Shown piece by piece: positions 42,219 to 51,550 of a stretch of 64,000 nt of DNA. The DNA comes from Paenibacillus algorifonticola. GTDB lineage: Bacteria; Bacillota; Bacilli; Paenibacillales; Paenibacillaceae. The notes below the pieces were generated by a model. That model was not told the origin of the DNA, did not search any database, and was given only the letters and a program-made list of their open reading frames with translations. The stretch lies in NCBI RefSeq assembly GCF_000971975.1, contig NZ_LAQO01000018.1, forward strand, positions 124,001 through 188,000, read 5' to 3'. Both the position numbers and the translations under genes were made by a program. The number at the start of each line of letters is the position of its first letter. Position 1 is the first letter of the stretch.

Positions 42219-43031
42219 TTGTCAATCGTCATAACAGGAGCAAGCGGCAAGCTGGGGACTCTCATCCTAAATCAACTGCTTCACAAAGTTCCAGCGAACA
42301 GGCTCATTGCTTGCGTTCGAACACGCGAAACGGCTAGGCCATTAGAGGAGCTGGGGATTACGGTACGTTATTGCGATTACGACCACCCCGATTCTCTTGA
42401 ATCCGCCTTCACAGGCGCCTCCAAGCTGCTATTTATTTCGAGCTCCCATCATGATGATACGATTCGTATGCGCCAGCATGCCCATGTGATTGAAGCAGCC
42501 AAAAAATCAAAGGTCGAGCATTTGCTCTATACCAGCTTTGCTTTTCCCGAAAAAGGCTCGATCCCGCTCACCCATCTGCATGTAGCTACCGAGCATGCGA
42601 TTCGAGCCACGGGCATTCCCTATACTTTTTTACGGAATGCTTTATATGTCGATTTTATTAGTACTCTTGATTTAAATGCAGCTATAGAAAAAGGAGAATT
42701 GCGTGTGCCCCCCGGAGATTGGCTATTTAATTCCATTCCCCGGCAAGATATTGCTCTAGCCGCTGCAGCCGTTCTTGCTGAACCCGGCCACCTGAATAAA
42801 ACATACGAGCTTACGGCATCGGATCCATGGACGTTCAGCGATTTGACTGCTGCACTGTCCGACCTTGCTGGGAGGCCTATTTCCTTGCAGCAAGATGCCA
42901 CCATCCAAAACTGGATATACGGCTTCCTCAGCAAAATCGATCCTTCATCCACCTCCAATGATTTGGAGCAGCTAATGGGTCGACCGCCCACCTCATTAAA
43001 AGAAAGTATAAAACCATTTATCTCTTTATAG
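42219..43031 (+). CDS. NmrA-like / QorB-type NAD(P)H-binding oxidoreductase
   Basis: A 270-aa atypical SDR with an N-terminal nucleotide-binding motif GASGKLG right after the start and a C-terminal substrate cap. TTG 42219 is preferred because GAGAGGGTGG lies about 6 nt upstream; GTG 42210 would overlap that site. It resembles quinone oxidoreductase QorB and NmrA-type redox sensors. With the MarR gene it forms a small redox or quinone-response module. Confidence 0.85.
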   Translation: MSIVITGASGKLGTLILNQLLHKVPANRLIACVRTRETARPLEELGITVRYCDYDHPDSLESAFTGASKLLFISSSHHDDTIRMRQHAHVIEAAKKSKVEHLLYTSFAFPEKGSIPLTHLHVATEHAIRATGIPYTFLRNALYVDFISTLDLNAAIEKGELRVPPGDWLFNSIPRQDIALAAAAVLAEPGHLNKTYELTASDPWTFSDLTAALSDLAGRPISLQQDATIQNWIYGFLSKIDPSSTSNDLEQLMGRPPTSLKESIKPFISL

Positions 43032-43144
43032 CTTTATGGATTTATAGATTTATAGCTTGCTGCCGCCCAGCATGTCCGGAAGGACGCGCAATTCATTATG
43101 ATCGCTGTATACAATCATTCCATTCAGTAAGGAGTCATTTCTTT

Positions 43145-43726
43145 ATGACACATAGGTGGGAATCTATATTTACCTGGCTGCAACAAATTTCGCCTATTCC
43201 TGAAGAGGAATGGCAAGCCTTCAAGCGGTTAACCGTGCACAAAACCTTTGCAAAAAACAGCCATTTTATTCGAGAAGGTGAACGGGCAGATTGCATTGGC
43301 TTATGCGTCAGCGGATTGTTCCGTTTATACTATACAACGCCTGACGGAGTGGAGTTCAATAAAAGCTTTTGCGCCAAAAATGATTTTATCGCGGCTTACA
43401 GCTCTTTGCTGGAGAGCGTCCCCGCTTATTTTTCCATACAGGCGTTGATGGACAGCGAATTAATGATTATTCCGTATAAGGATTTTCAATCGTTGTATGA
43501 CCGTCATATTTGCTGGGAACGGCTGGGGCGAGCTTTAATCGAGCAGTTATATGTAAAAAAAGAAAGGCGAGAGCGAGAGCTGCTTTTTCTGTCCGCTGAA
43601 GCAAGATACCGCATTTTTCTTGAAAAATATGCGCCTGAAGCCAAACATATTCCGCAGTATCATGTCGCCTCCTATCTGGGAATTACCCCTGTCGCCTTAA
43701 GCCGAATCCGCCGAAAATTAACCTAG
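43145..43726 (+). CDS. Crp/Fnr-family regulator with minimal HTH
   Basis: A 193-aa protein with a cyclic-nucleotide-binding fold (FAKNSHFIREGERADCIGLCVSG split over residues 36-58) and a short C-terminal HTH (QYHVASYLGITPVALSRIRR). No cysteine cluster of Fnr is present. AAGGAG lies 11 nt before the ATG. It is followed after 57 bp by the SDR gene, which it may control. Confidence 0.82.
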   Translation: MTHRWESIFTWLQQISPIPEEEWQAFKRLTVHKTFAKNSHFIREGERADCIGLCVSGLFRLYYTTPDGVEFNKSFCAKNDFIAAYSSLLESVPAYFSIQALMDSELMIIPYKDFQSLYDRHICWERLGRALIEQLYVKKERRERELLFLSAEARYRIFLEKYAPEAKHIPQYHVASYLGITPVALSRIRRKLT

Positions 43727-43737
43727 GTTAATGAAAA

Positions 43738-43785
43738 AACCTCCTCCTTTCTCTACAGTTGAGGAAAGAAAGGGGAGATTTTTTT
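43738..43785 (+). terminator. Terminator-like hairpin whose 3' arm contains the next gene's ribosome site
   Basis: CTCCTCCTTTCT (43741-43752) pairs with AGAAAGGGGAG (43767-43777) and is followed by seven T. The 3' arm is also the AAAGGGGAG ribosome site of the TTG start at 43784. The hairpin could both end the upstream transcript and hide the ribosome site. Confidence 0.6.
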
Positions 43786-44518
43786 GAAACGATCAGGTCA
43801 CACCATTTTAATTACCGGCGGTGCCTCAGGCATTGGTCTCGCTTTAGCCGAGCAATTCATCCATCATAATAATCACGTCATCGTCGCCGGACGGGATGAG
43901 CGCAAATTACTAGAAATGAAATCAAAATATGCGAGCATCACAACCTATGCATGTCATATTGAGGTCGAAGAACAGCTGAATGCGCTTGTGGCGCAGCTGT
44001 ACGATAACCATCCCGAGCTGGACGTTCTTATTAACAATGCCGGAATACAATATAACTATTCCTTTATGGAGGCGCAGCCTGTTTCTAAGCAAATAAAGGA
44101 GGAAATCACGATCAACTTGACCGCGCCTATTGTTCTTGCCTCCAAGCTGCTGCCGCTGCTTGCCCGCCAGCATGAAGCCGCAATCGTTAACGTTTCATCC
44201 GGTTTAGGCCTCGTTCCAAAAAAGTCCGCTCCCGTTTATTGCGCGACGAAGGCGGGGCTTCATCTATTTTCTAAATCCCTCCGCTATCAGCTGGAAAATA
44301 CGAATGTAAAAGTATTCGAAATTATCCCGCCTATCGTGGATACCGCTATGACGAAAGGCAGAGGGAACAATAAAATATCGCCAAATGAGCTGGCCTCGCA
44401 ATTTATGGACTTTTTTCAAAAAAATCGTTTGGAGGTGCCGATTGGCAAGGTAAAATGGCTAAAAACTATTCAGCGCTGGTTCCCATCGCTTGCCGAGCGC
44501 ATATTGAAAAATAGCTAG
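43784..44518 (+). CDS. Short-chain dehydrogenase/reductase (DltE-like)
   Basis: A 244-aa classical SDR: cofactor motif TGGASGIG, NNAG, catalytic Ser in NVSSGLG and Tyr-x-x-x-Lys in YCATK. The start is TTG 43784, 6 nt after a strong GGGGAG. The C-terminus (FFQKNRLEVPIGKVKWL) matches the DltE-like subgroup. Substrate unknown. Confidence 0.88.
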   Translation: MKRSGHTILITGGASGIGLALAEQFIHHNNHVIVAGRDERKLLEMKSKYASITTYACHIEVEEQLNALVAQLYDNHPELDVLINNAGIQYNYSFMEAQPVSKQIKEEITINLTAPIVLASKLLPLLARQHEAAIVNVSSGLGLVPKKSAPVYCATKAGLHLFSKSLRYQLENTNVKVFEIIPPIVDTAMTKGRGNNKISPNELASQFMDFFQKNRLEVPIGKVKWLKTIQRWFPSLAERILKNS

Positions 44519-44557
44519 CTGCTTTAGCGGCATCAAACTAAACGATATTATTTTTTA

Positions 44558-47305
44558 TTAAAATAGTCCTAGCTCGCGGGCGCGGGCTACCGCCTCGGTG
44601 CGCCGCTTGACCTGCAACTTGTCGAATATGTTTCGGTTATGGCCTTTGACTGAGCTAAGGGCGAGAAATAGCCGTTCGCTAATCTGACGGTTCGAGAGCC
44701 CTTGCTCAATCAACTGCAGCACCTCCAGCTCTCTTCCGGTTAATGGTTCAATAAGCGGCTCGGAGGCTTGGATCGGCCGCGGTTTCGTTCGGTCTTTGCC
44801 TTCTTGACCTAAATTGCCTTCCTGACTTTGCTTGCCTATTTGCTCCTCGGCTTCACATGCAGCCAGCACCTGATCCCGATAGCTCGATCCTGCTCCTCGT
44901 GCAACGATTTCCCGCAGCAGCTTGCGTATCGGCAGCCCTTCATCGGCAAAAACTCGAACGTAGCCGCCGGGCTCAGCAAACACCAGTGCTTCGGTTAACA
45001 TGGCCGCGGCTTTGGCCCTATCGCCATGCTCGTGCCAGGCAACGGCTTGTGCCACACTTACCTCCAGCCGATCATACGGCTGCCCCTTCGCTTCCACATA
45101 CTCCCGCCGCAGTTCCAAAATCGCAAGCGCAGCAGCTGAATTTCCTTGGGCCAATTCACACTTCGCCCCGCTGATCGCAAGCTCATTTTTTGCCGCTAGC
45201 CGAGCTGCCGCTGCGGAATTGCCCTGACGAAGCAGCACCTGCACTTGGACGGCCGCGATTGACGGCATTTGCAAAACATGCTGATGCTGGCGTGCCGTAT
45301 GATCCGCCTTTGCCAGCCGTGCAGCCGCACCGCTGACGTCTCCTTTCGCCAGCAGCAAGCGTGCAAGAAACACCTCGACCTCGACAGCACGGTCTGTATG
45401 TTCCAGCTGCTGCGAGAGTGGAAGGGCTATTTTAGCATACTGCTCAGCGGCATTCAGATCATTCCTTTGGTAATAAATACGGGCTAAGCCCAAATAAGCA
45501 ACGCCAGCCGCAGGCAGCGGCGGCTCCCCTGCCAGCTTAAGCGCGTGACGATAAGTCCCGGCCGCTGTATCAAGCAGGTTTTCCGCTTCTTGTATGCTTG
45601 CAAGGCCTATCGCCGCCATAAACGAAATGATGACATGCCCGATCCGCTCGCTGTTCGCCAACGCTTCGGCATAAGCCCTGCCTGCAGCGCCATAGTCTCC
45701 CTGAAGCTGATGCGCATATCCGAGCGTCCAGGTCGTAGCCGTGCGAACAGGGTGATTATCTGGATGCAAATAATCCAGCGCACGCCGCGACTGAGCCAAA
45801 ATCATGTCTGGCTGGTGCTTGCTCACCGCTAGCGTGGCGCGGATCGACGCTGTATGACCGATCAAATCCCGGGTGTTCACATCCTGGAAGGCGTCCGCTT
45901 GTAAAAGCTGTTCAGCAGCTAGCAGCTTCTGTTCAACACCGCTGATTTGTCCTGTCATCAGCATCGCCGAGGCATGCAGCACTAATAGTGAAGGACGTGC
46001 CCCAAGCTCCCTCTCCGGCAGCGAATTTAGCCATTTCAGTGCGGGAATGACCATCCCTCGAAAAATAAGGGACATGCCCTCTCCCTCCAGCAGTTTGGCG
46101 GCACCTTCAATGTCCTGTGCAGCTGCTGCATGGTGAAAGGCTTCCAGCACAAAGCCATGCTGCTCATACCACTTGCTCGCACGCTGATGCAATTCGTTTA
46201 CACCCTCTCCTGCCGCTTCCACGGAAAGGTTCACTTGCTGCTTTTGAGCAAGCCGCTGCCGCAGGAAATTCCCAAAAAGATGATGGTAGCGGTACCAGCG
46301 CCGCTCATTGTCCAGCGGGACAATAAACAAGTTAGCGCGTTCCAAATATTCTAAAGTTGTTTGCCCATTGGCTTCGGGATTGGCTTCGGAATTTGCTCCA
46401 GGATTTGTCTCCTTCTCCCCGTTTCCTAAGCGAAGAACGGCATCGCAAAGCGGACCGCAAAAACGGTCAAGCATGGAAGTGCTCAGCAAAAAAGCCTGAA
46501 TGCCAGCGGGCTGCTTCTGCAGCACTTCTTCGACCAAATAATCCAGCACAAATGAGTGGCTGCCTGTAAATGAGCGAATAAAGCTGCCCGCATCAGCATG
46601 CCCCTGCATGGACAGCCCAGCGAGCTGCATCCCTGCAATCCAGCCCTCTGTTCGATCCTCCAGCATTGCGACATGTTCTGTCGTCAGGCTCAGACCCATA
46701 ACCTGTTCAAAAAACTCAGTTGCCTCCGATATCGTAAAACGCAAATCTGCGGCTCGCACCTCGGTTAATTGGTCCCGAACGCGAAGCCGGGCCAAAGGCA
46801 GATGCTGAAGCTCACGAGCAACGATGACAAGATGCATTTGTGGCGGCAAATGTTCAATAAGAAGAGTAACAGCCTGGTGAATCGATTTATTTTCTATTTC
46901 GTGAAAATCATCAAATACGATGATGAATGGGTGAGTAATCGAGGCGATTTCATTGAGCAGCACTCTTACCAATGCTTCAATTGGAGGAGGCTGAGGGGCT
47001 TGGAGCAGCTTTCGCATGCCGTCGCTAAAATTCGGCGCGGCCGCCATCAAAGCGGCGTGCAAATAAATCATAAAAGCGACCGGATCATCGTCACCTTCAT
47101 CCAGCGACAGCCAGCATGCCGTTCGGCCGCAGCTCCTGATCCATCCGCTAGCCAGCGTTGTTTTGCCAAAGCCGGCGGAGGCAGCGATGACCGTCAGCTT
47201 GCGGTGCAAGCCTTCATTCAACCGCTCTATTAGACGGGGGCGAAGCACGACATTCGACCGCAGCGCAGGTATATATAATTTTGTAGCTATTATTGGGTTT
47301 ATCAT
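44558..47305 (-). CDS. MalT-like LuxR-family ATP-dependent transcriptional regulator
   Basis: A 915-aa LAL-type regulator. N-terminal start ATKLYIPALRSNVVLRPRL, Walker A AASAGFGKTT, Walker B FIIVFDDFHEI, a long TPR-like helical region (about 400-800) and a C-terminal LuxR HTH (LTGRELEVLQLIEQGLSNRQISERL split near residue 850). A short low-complexity segment near residue 300 alternates ANSEANPEAN. The signal molecule and targets are unknown; it is convergent with the SDR gene. Confidence 0.9.
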   Translation of the reverse strand: MINPIIATKLYIPALRSNVVLRPRLIERLNEGLHRKLTVIAASAGFGKTTLASGWIRSCGRTACWLSLDEGDDDPVAFMIYLHAALMAAAPNFSDGMRKLLQAPQPPPIEALVRVLLNEIASITHPFIIVFDDFHEIENKSIHQAVTLLIEHLPPQMHLVIVARELQHLPLARLRVRDQLTEVRAADLRFTISEATEFFEQVMGLSLTTEHVAMLEDRTEGWIAGMQLAGLSMQGHADAGSFIRSFTGSHSFVLDYLVEEVLQKQPAGIQAFLLSTSMLDRFCGPLCDAVLRLGNGEKETNPGANSEANPEANGQTTLEYLERANLFIVPLDNERRWYRYHHLFGNFLRQRLAQKQQVNLSVEAAGEGVNELHQRASKWYEQHGFVLEAFHHAAAAQDIEGAAKLLEGEGMSLIFRGMVIPALKWLNSLPERELGARPSLLVLHASAMLMTGQISGVEQKLLAAEQLLQADAFQDVNTRDLIGHTASIRATLAVSKHQPDMILAQSRRALDYLHPDNHPVRTATTWTLGYAHQLQGDYGAAGRAYAEALANSERIGHVIISFMAAIGLASIQEAENLLDTAAGTYRHALKLAGEPPLPAAGVAYLGLARIYYQRNDLNAAEQYAKIALPLSQQLEHTDRAVEVEVFLARLLLAKGDVSGAAARLAKADHTARQHQHVLQMPSIAAVQVQVLLRQGNSAAAARLAAKNELAISGAKCELAQGNSAAALAILELRREYVEAKGQPYDRLEVSVAQAVAWHEHGDRAKAAAMLTEALVFAEPGGYVRVFADEGLPIRKLLREIVARGAGSSYRDQVLAACEAEEQIGKQSQEGNLGQEGKDRTKPRPIQASEPLIEPLTGRELEVLQLIEQGLSNRQISERLFLALSSVKGHNRNIFDKLQVKRRTEAVARARELGLF

Positions 47306-47506
47306 AGCTCAATTATAATAATCGCATTCCTGCATCGTCAATCCATTAGTTGATGGATATTTGCTGTATCCTTCCCGTAAGCTGCTCCTGCATGAACGCG
47401 AAGTTCCTGTTATATTTTTTTCGAATCAAAACGAAGGGAAAGTCATATTTCACCTATTTATTCACGTTTGCTACGATTGCAACATGATGTAAAGGAGGCA
47501 TAAAAA

Positions 47507-48496
47507 ATGAACTATCGAAAATTAGGCGCCAGCGGCCTAGTCGTAAGTGAAATGGCTTTAGGAAACTGGATTACTCATGGAGCGCAAGTAGATAATGAGA
47601 CGGCTAGAGCCTGTGTTCACGCTGCATGGGATGCGGGGATTACTACGTTTGACACAGCGGATGTTTATTCGGAGACGAGGGCGGAAGCGGTGCTCGGGCA
47701 AGCTCTGAAAGGCATTCGTCGAGAAAGCATCGAGCTTTGCACCAAGGTATACCATCCGACAGGAACGGGCCCTAACGACAGAGGCCTGTCCCGTAAACAT
47801 ATGATGGAGGCTTGCCACGCTTCTCTTAAACGCTTGCAAACGGATTAAATCGATGTCTATTACGCCCATCGCTTTGATCCGGAAGTATCGCTCGAAGAAA
47901 CATTTCTCGCTTTTTCGGACTTGGTGCGCCAAGGCAAAGTTATATATGTGGGAATTAGCGAGTGGACTGCCGACCAGATTAGCAAAGGCGCTGCACTTGC
48001 AAGGGAGCTGCGCGTTCCATTGGTGGCTAGTCAACCCCAATATTCGATGTTGTGGCGTGTCATTGAAGCGGAAGTCGTTCAAGCCTGCGAGCGGGAAGGC
48101 ATTGGACAGGTCGTCTGGTCCCCTCTTGCCCAAGGCATTCTTACCGGGAAATATTCACCGGGACAGCCCTTGCCGCAAGGGTCGCGTGCAGCGACAACGG
48201 CGGGTGCTCCCTTTTTCGATAAATTAGCGGGTCAATGGCTGCGCGCCGAAGTATTACAGGCGGTTTCCAAGCTCTCCACTACTGCACAAGAAGCCGGACT
48301 GACATTGCCGCAGCTTGCCATCGCTTGGGTGCTGCAAAATCCGCAAGTTTCCGCCGCGATTATTGGAGCATCGAATCCAGGGCAAATAAAAGAAAACGTC
48401 AAGGCCGTCGGCATTCGACTTGCCCCTGGATTGCTCAAGCAAATCGACACGATACTAGAGGGGCTAATTGAGCGCGATCCGGCAAAAACCGGTTAA
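47507..48496 (+). pseudogene. Aldo/keto reductase gene with a single nonsense codon
   Basis: From ATG 47507 (AAAGGAGG upstream) to 48496 the frame is intact for 329 residues except for TAA at 47846-47848. The flanking sequence reads LQTD-stop-IDVYYAHRFDPE, where the family has Tyr (DYID), so a TAT or TAC codon became TAA. All else is normal: catalytic FDTADVY, C-terminal IIGASNPGQIKEN. A truncated 113-aa product would be inactive. The freshness of the lesion suggests recent loss, strain-specific variation or a sequencing error. Confidence 0.9.
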
Positions 48497-48512
48497 CAAT
48501 TGAAAGCTCACT

Positions 48513-49454
48513 TTAATCATATTTGGCCAACAGCTCAGATAAGTTCCTTTTAATACAATCCAAAAGCTCTGGGGGACTTTCTATCGTCACTTCATGTCCC
48601 AAGCCAATGAAAAACTTTGCAAAAAACAACATGTCACTCTTCGAGATATTGCCTTCAAGCCAGCCGGTTCCATCCTTCCGAATATGAAGCTTGGGTACCG
48701 GCCACGGCTCCGCCTCGCACATCTGAGCCCCTTCTTTCGTTAGTTCAGCATAAAGTGCCACAACCTCCTGCTCCGGTACGCCCTTCGTTTGTCTATTTTC
48801 AAGGTGAACATGCCTAAGATCGAGCGGTTCTACTGTTGAATGAGTCACCGCAAACATTCGATCACAGCGAAACACACGAAATTCATCGCTCTGGAAGCAA
48901 TAGGCGGGACAATACCATAGACCGTTCCTAGTATAGATACCAATCGGCTGTATCTCGCGGCTTGATCGTTTTTCCAAAGCTTCGTAATCAATGAGTAACA
49001 CCTTTTGCTGAATAGCTGCATCGAGCAGGATCGACAAATACGGAGAGTGGGCTTGCCTAGTAGGAGTTACAAAATCTACGCGGCTCTTCATTTGATCAAT
49101 TCGGTCTCGGGTGTCGTGCGCCATATAATGATAAAATTTTCTCAATGCTGAAGAAGCATCTGCTTCAAATGGAAGCGATGAATAGTGACGAAGGGCATGA
49201 ATGGAGAAAAATATAGCGACGGCTTCTTCCTCCGAGAAGGCAATAGGTGGCAAAATCCTTTCCTTCAGCACCCGGTAGCCGCCATGAGGCCCCACCTCAG
49301 AATATAAGGGTACCCCTAATTCGCTCAATTCTTGTAAATCCCTTAATATCGTTCTTTGTGAGACGCCAAACTCTTGAGAAAGCTCCTTCACTGTAAACTT
49401 GCGTTTGTGATTGACGGCCATCATTAATTCCATAAGTCTTTTGGATTTAGACAT
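48513..49454 (-). CDS. YafY-type HTH/WYL-domain regulator
   Basis: A 313-aa protein: N-terminal DeoR-like winged helix (FTVKELSQEFGVSQRTILRDLQ), middle linker and a WYL domain (IGIYTRNGLWYCPAYCFQ, FRCDRM). ATG 49454 has GGAGTG 11 nt upstream. Divergent from an alpha/beta hydrolase gene across 108 bp containing a perfect palindrome; probably controls both. Confidence 0.88.
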   Translation of the reverse strand: MSKSKRLMELMMAVNHKRKFTVKELSQEFGVSQRTILRDLQELSELGVPLYSEVGPHGGYRVLKERILPPIAFSEEEAVAIFFSIHALRHYSSLPFEADASSALRKFYHYMAHDTRDRIDQMKSRVDFVTPTRQAHSPYLSILLDAAIQQKVLLIDYEALEKRSSREIQPIGIYTRNGLWYCPAYCFQSDEFRVFRCDRMFAVTHSTVEPLDLRHVHLENRQTKGVPEQEVVALYAELTKEGAQMCEAEPWPVPKLHIRKDGTGWLEGNISKSDMLFFAKFFIGLGHEVTIESPPELLDCIKRNLSELLAKYD

Positions 49455-49478
49455 CCTAACACTCCGATTATTTAATCA

Positions 49479-49493
49479 TGACAATACTTGTCA
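49479..49493. promoter_or_regulatory. Palindromic operator between WYL regulator and hydrolase
   Basis: TGACAA-TAC-TTGTCA is a perfect 15-bp inverted repeat in the shared promoter region. A wider inverted pair, TAACACTCC (49457-49465) and GGAGTGTTA (49527-49535), surrounds it. Confidence 0.65.
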
Positions 49494-49562
49494 CTATTAT
49501 CTGTTATCGTTGATATGAAATCAAGTGGAGTGTTACCCAAAAGGATACGAGGAGGAAATGGT

Positions 49563-50378
49563 ATGCAAAATTTTCAGGAGAAGGATTCGGCTGCAAGAAA
49601 ATATTTTCAATCGGGAAATATCAAGCTCTCTTATCTGGATTTTGGTGGGGGGAGCGAGCATATATTGCTCACCTTACATGGACATATGAATGATGCAAGA
49701 ACGTATGCAGAGCTAGCAACCCGATTTAAAAATTGGCGTGTTATTGGTTTAGACCAACGTGGTCATGGTTGGAGCGAGCATCCTCGCGATAAGGATTATT
49801 CAAGAGAAAGCTACCTCGAGGATATTCTCAACCTCATTCGTATAGAGCTAGGCGGACAGCCTGTCACGATATTGGGTCATTCTTTAGGTGGAGTTAATGC
49901 TTATCAGTTTGCTGCTCGTTACCCTGAGCTTGTCCATGCTGTTATTGTGGAGGACATCGGTGCAGAAATTCACGCCGACTTGTCCTTTGCTGAGACTCTC
50001 CCCAAGCGTTCTTCATCATTGAAAGAATTAAGAAAATCACTTGAGCTTGCTGGCCTTAAAGCCATTGATTATTTTTCGGAAAGTGTGTTTGAAGATGAAG
50101 CAGGCTGGGGATTTCGTTCTGATTTAAAAGGGATGGTCATTTCTGCACAAAACTTAAATGGAGTGTGGTGGGAAGACTGGCTATCCTCCCGTTGCCCTAT
50201 TTTGCTTATTCATGGTAAAAAAAGCTTCGTATTAAACGCAGGCCAAGCCGAACTCATGGTATTACGAAGACCAAATACAAAACTTGAAGTTTTTGAACCA
50301 TGTGGCCACGGTGTCCATTCTGATGATCCGGATGGTTTTTATCAGGTCGTAAACGAGTTCCTTGCCACAGTTTTCTAA
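49563..50378 (+). CDS. Alpha/beta-fold hydrolase
   Basis: A 271-aa hydrolase. ATG 49563 is used with GAGGAGG upstream; the longer frame from 49488 runs through the promoter. LTLHGHMND gives the oxyanion region, GHSLGG holds the nucleophile Ser107, and CGHGVH near the C-terminus gives the catalytic His. Substrate not predictable. Codon use here is more AT-rich than in neighbouring genes, which may point to separate acquisition. Confidence 0.88.
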   Translation: MQNFQEKDSAARKYFQSGNIKLSYLDFGGGSEHILLTLHGHMNDARTYAELATRFKNWRVIGLDQRGHGWSEHPRDKDYSRESYLEDILNLIRIELGGQPVTILGHSLGGVNAYQFAARYPELVHAVIVEDIGAEIHADLSFAETLPKRSSSLKELRKSLELAGLKAIDYFSESVFEDEAGWGFRSDLKGMVISAQNLNGVWWEDWLSSRCPILLIHGKKSFVLNAGQAELMVLRRPNTKLEVFEPCGHGVHSDDPDGFYQVVNEFLATVF

Positions 50379-50391
50379 CCTTTTGTTCCAC

Positions 50392-51291
50392 TTATATCGA
50401 TTCATGCTGTATTGGGGCCACTTCTTCCATTATCCGATGAAAGGCTGATAAGGCAGCCTTGTTCACGTCGGTTCTCCAAGCGGTATACAGCGGAACCGGC
50501 GGGACACTTTCCTTAAAGGAGCGGTATACGACACCGCTGCGCTGAAAGACAGAAACAGAAGACGGAACGATGGAAATGCCCAAATTCGCAGCCACTAAAT
50601 TTACGATCGTATACATCTGAGTGGCTTCCTGTACAACATTCGGATAAACGCCATATTTTGCACAAAAGCCAATAATCAAATCATGAAAAGAAGCTCCAAG
50701 ATGACGCGGAAACAAAATAAACGGCTCTAATTCCAAGGCTCGTATAGAAATTTCCGGAAGCTTCGCTAATGGATGCTCTTCAGGCAGTACGGCAACAAGC
50801 GATTCGCTTGCTAGGGTACGATAGCTAATATGCTGAGCCGGTTCGATAAAACGCAGAAACCCGACATGAATCGTTCCGTCACGCAGCGCCAGCCATTGCT
50901 CAGCGGACGTCATTTCGCATAAAGTAAGCTGTATTTTCGGAAATTGGTTCCTGAACGCTTTCAAAATATGAACCAATTTATCTCCCGCCGCTGAATCCAC
51001 AAAGCCAATAACTAGCTGTCCGATAATTCCTTGGCTGGTCAGCTGGGTCGTTTTAATAGACTGCTCTAATTGGGCTAAAATCATTTTGGCTTCCTCTAAA
51101 AAGACAGCTCCCGCTGGCGTAAGTCGGACTTGTCTCTTGTTGCGTTCCAGCAGCTTTACGCCAATCTCCTCCTCCAGCTCTTTCATTTGCTGGCTTAGAG
51201 GCGGCTGCGTCATATTCAATTTTTGTGCGGCACGGCTGAAATGAAGCTCCTCCGCTACAGCAATAAAGTATTGTAGTTTACGAATATCCAT
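50392..51291 (-). CDS. LysR-family transcriptional regulator
   Basis: A 299-aa LTTR with N-terminal HTH (FSRAAQKLNMTQPPLSQQMKELEEE over residues 19-43) and a two-lobed effector domain (IGFVDSAAGDKLVHILKAF, VAVLPEEHPLAK). It resembles the BenM/CatM/AlsR branch. Divergent from the NAT gene at 51551, its likely target, with a palindrome between them. Confidence 0.88.
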   Translation of the reverse strand: MDIRKLQYFIAVAEELHFSRAAQKLNMTQPPLSQQMKELEEEIGVKLLERNKRQVRLTPAGAVFLEEAKMILAQLEQSIKTTQLTSQGIIGQLVIGFVDSAAGDKLVHILKAFRNQFPKIQLTLCEMTSAEQWLALRDGTIHVGFLRFIEPAQHISYRTLASESLVAVLPEEHPLAKLPEISIRALELEPFILFPRHLGASFHDLIIGFCAKYGVYPNVVQEATQMYTIVNLVAANLGISIVPSSVSVFQRSGVVYRSFKESVPPVPLYTAWRTDVNKAALSAFHRIMEEVAPIQHESI

Positions 51292-51401
51292 TCGCTTTCC
51301 CTCCTCTGCTCTAACCCATCTATTAACCTATAAGTATAAGGACATTCCTGACATAATGCGAATCCAGATTCAATCATAGTAAGCACTCGGCTTTACGCGT
51401 T

Positions 51402-51423
51402 CAAACTGTATCCATACAGTTTG
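51402..51423. promoter_or_regulatory. Perfect palindrome upstream of the arylamine N-acetyltransferase gene
   Basis: CAAACTGTAT-CC-ATACAGTTTG has two perfect 10-bp arms. It lies in the 259-bp region between the LysR gene and the NAT gene. Its form is more like a site for a dimeric repressor than a LysR T-N11-A box, so its binder is unknown. Confidence 0.65.
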
Positions 51424-51550
51424 CAGCATTCCACATTGTTCGGGTCGCGATTTTGGTTTATCCTTTCATGTAACGGATAAATGTTCGTGAACATAATCCC
51501 TCACTTCCAAGCCGCGCTGCGGTTTGAGAAAACTGTTGGAGGCGTGGACG

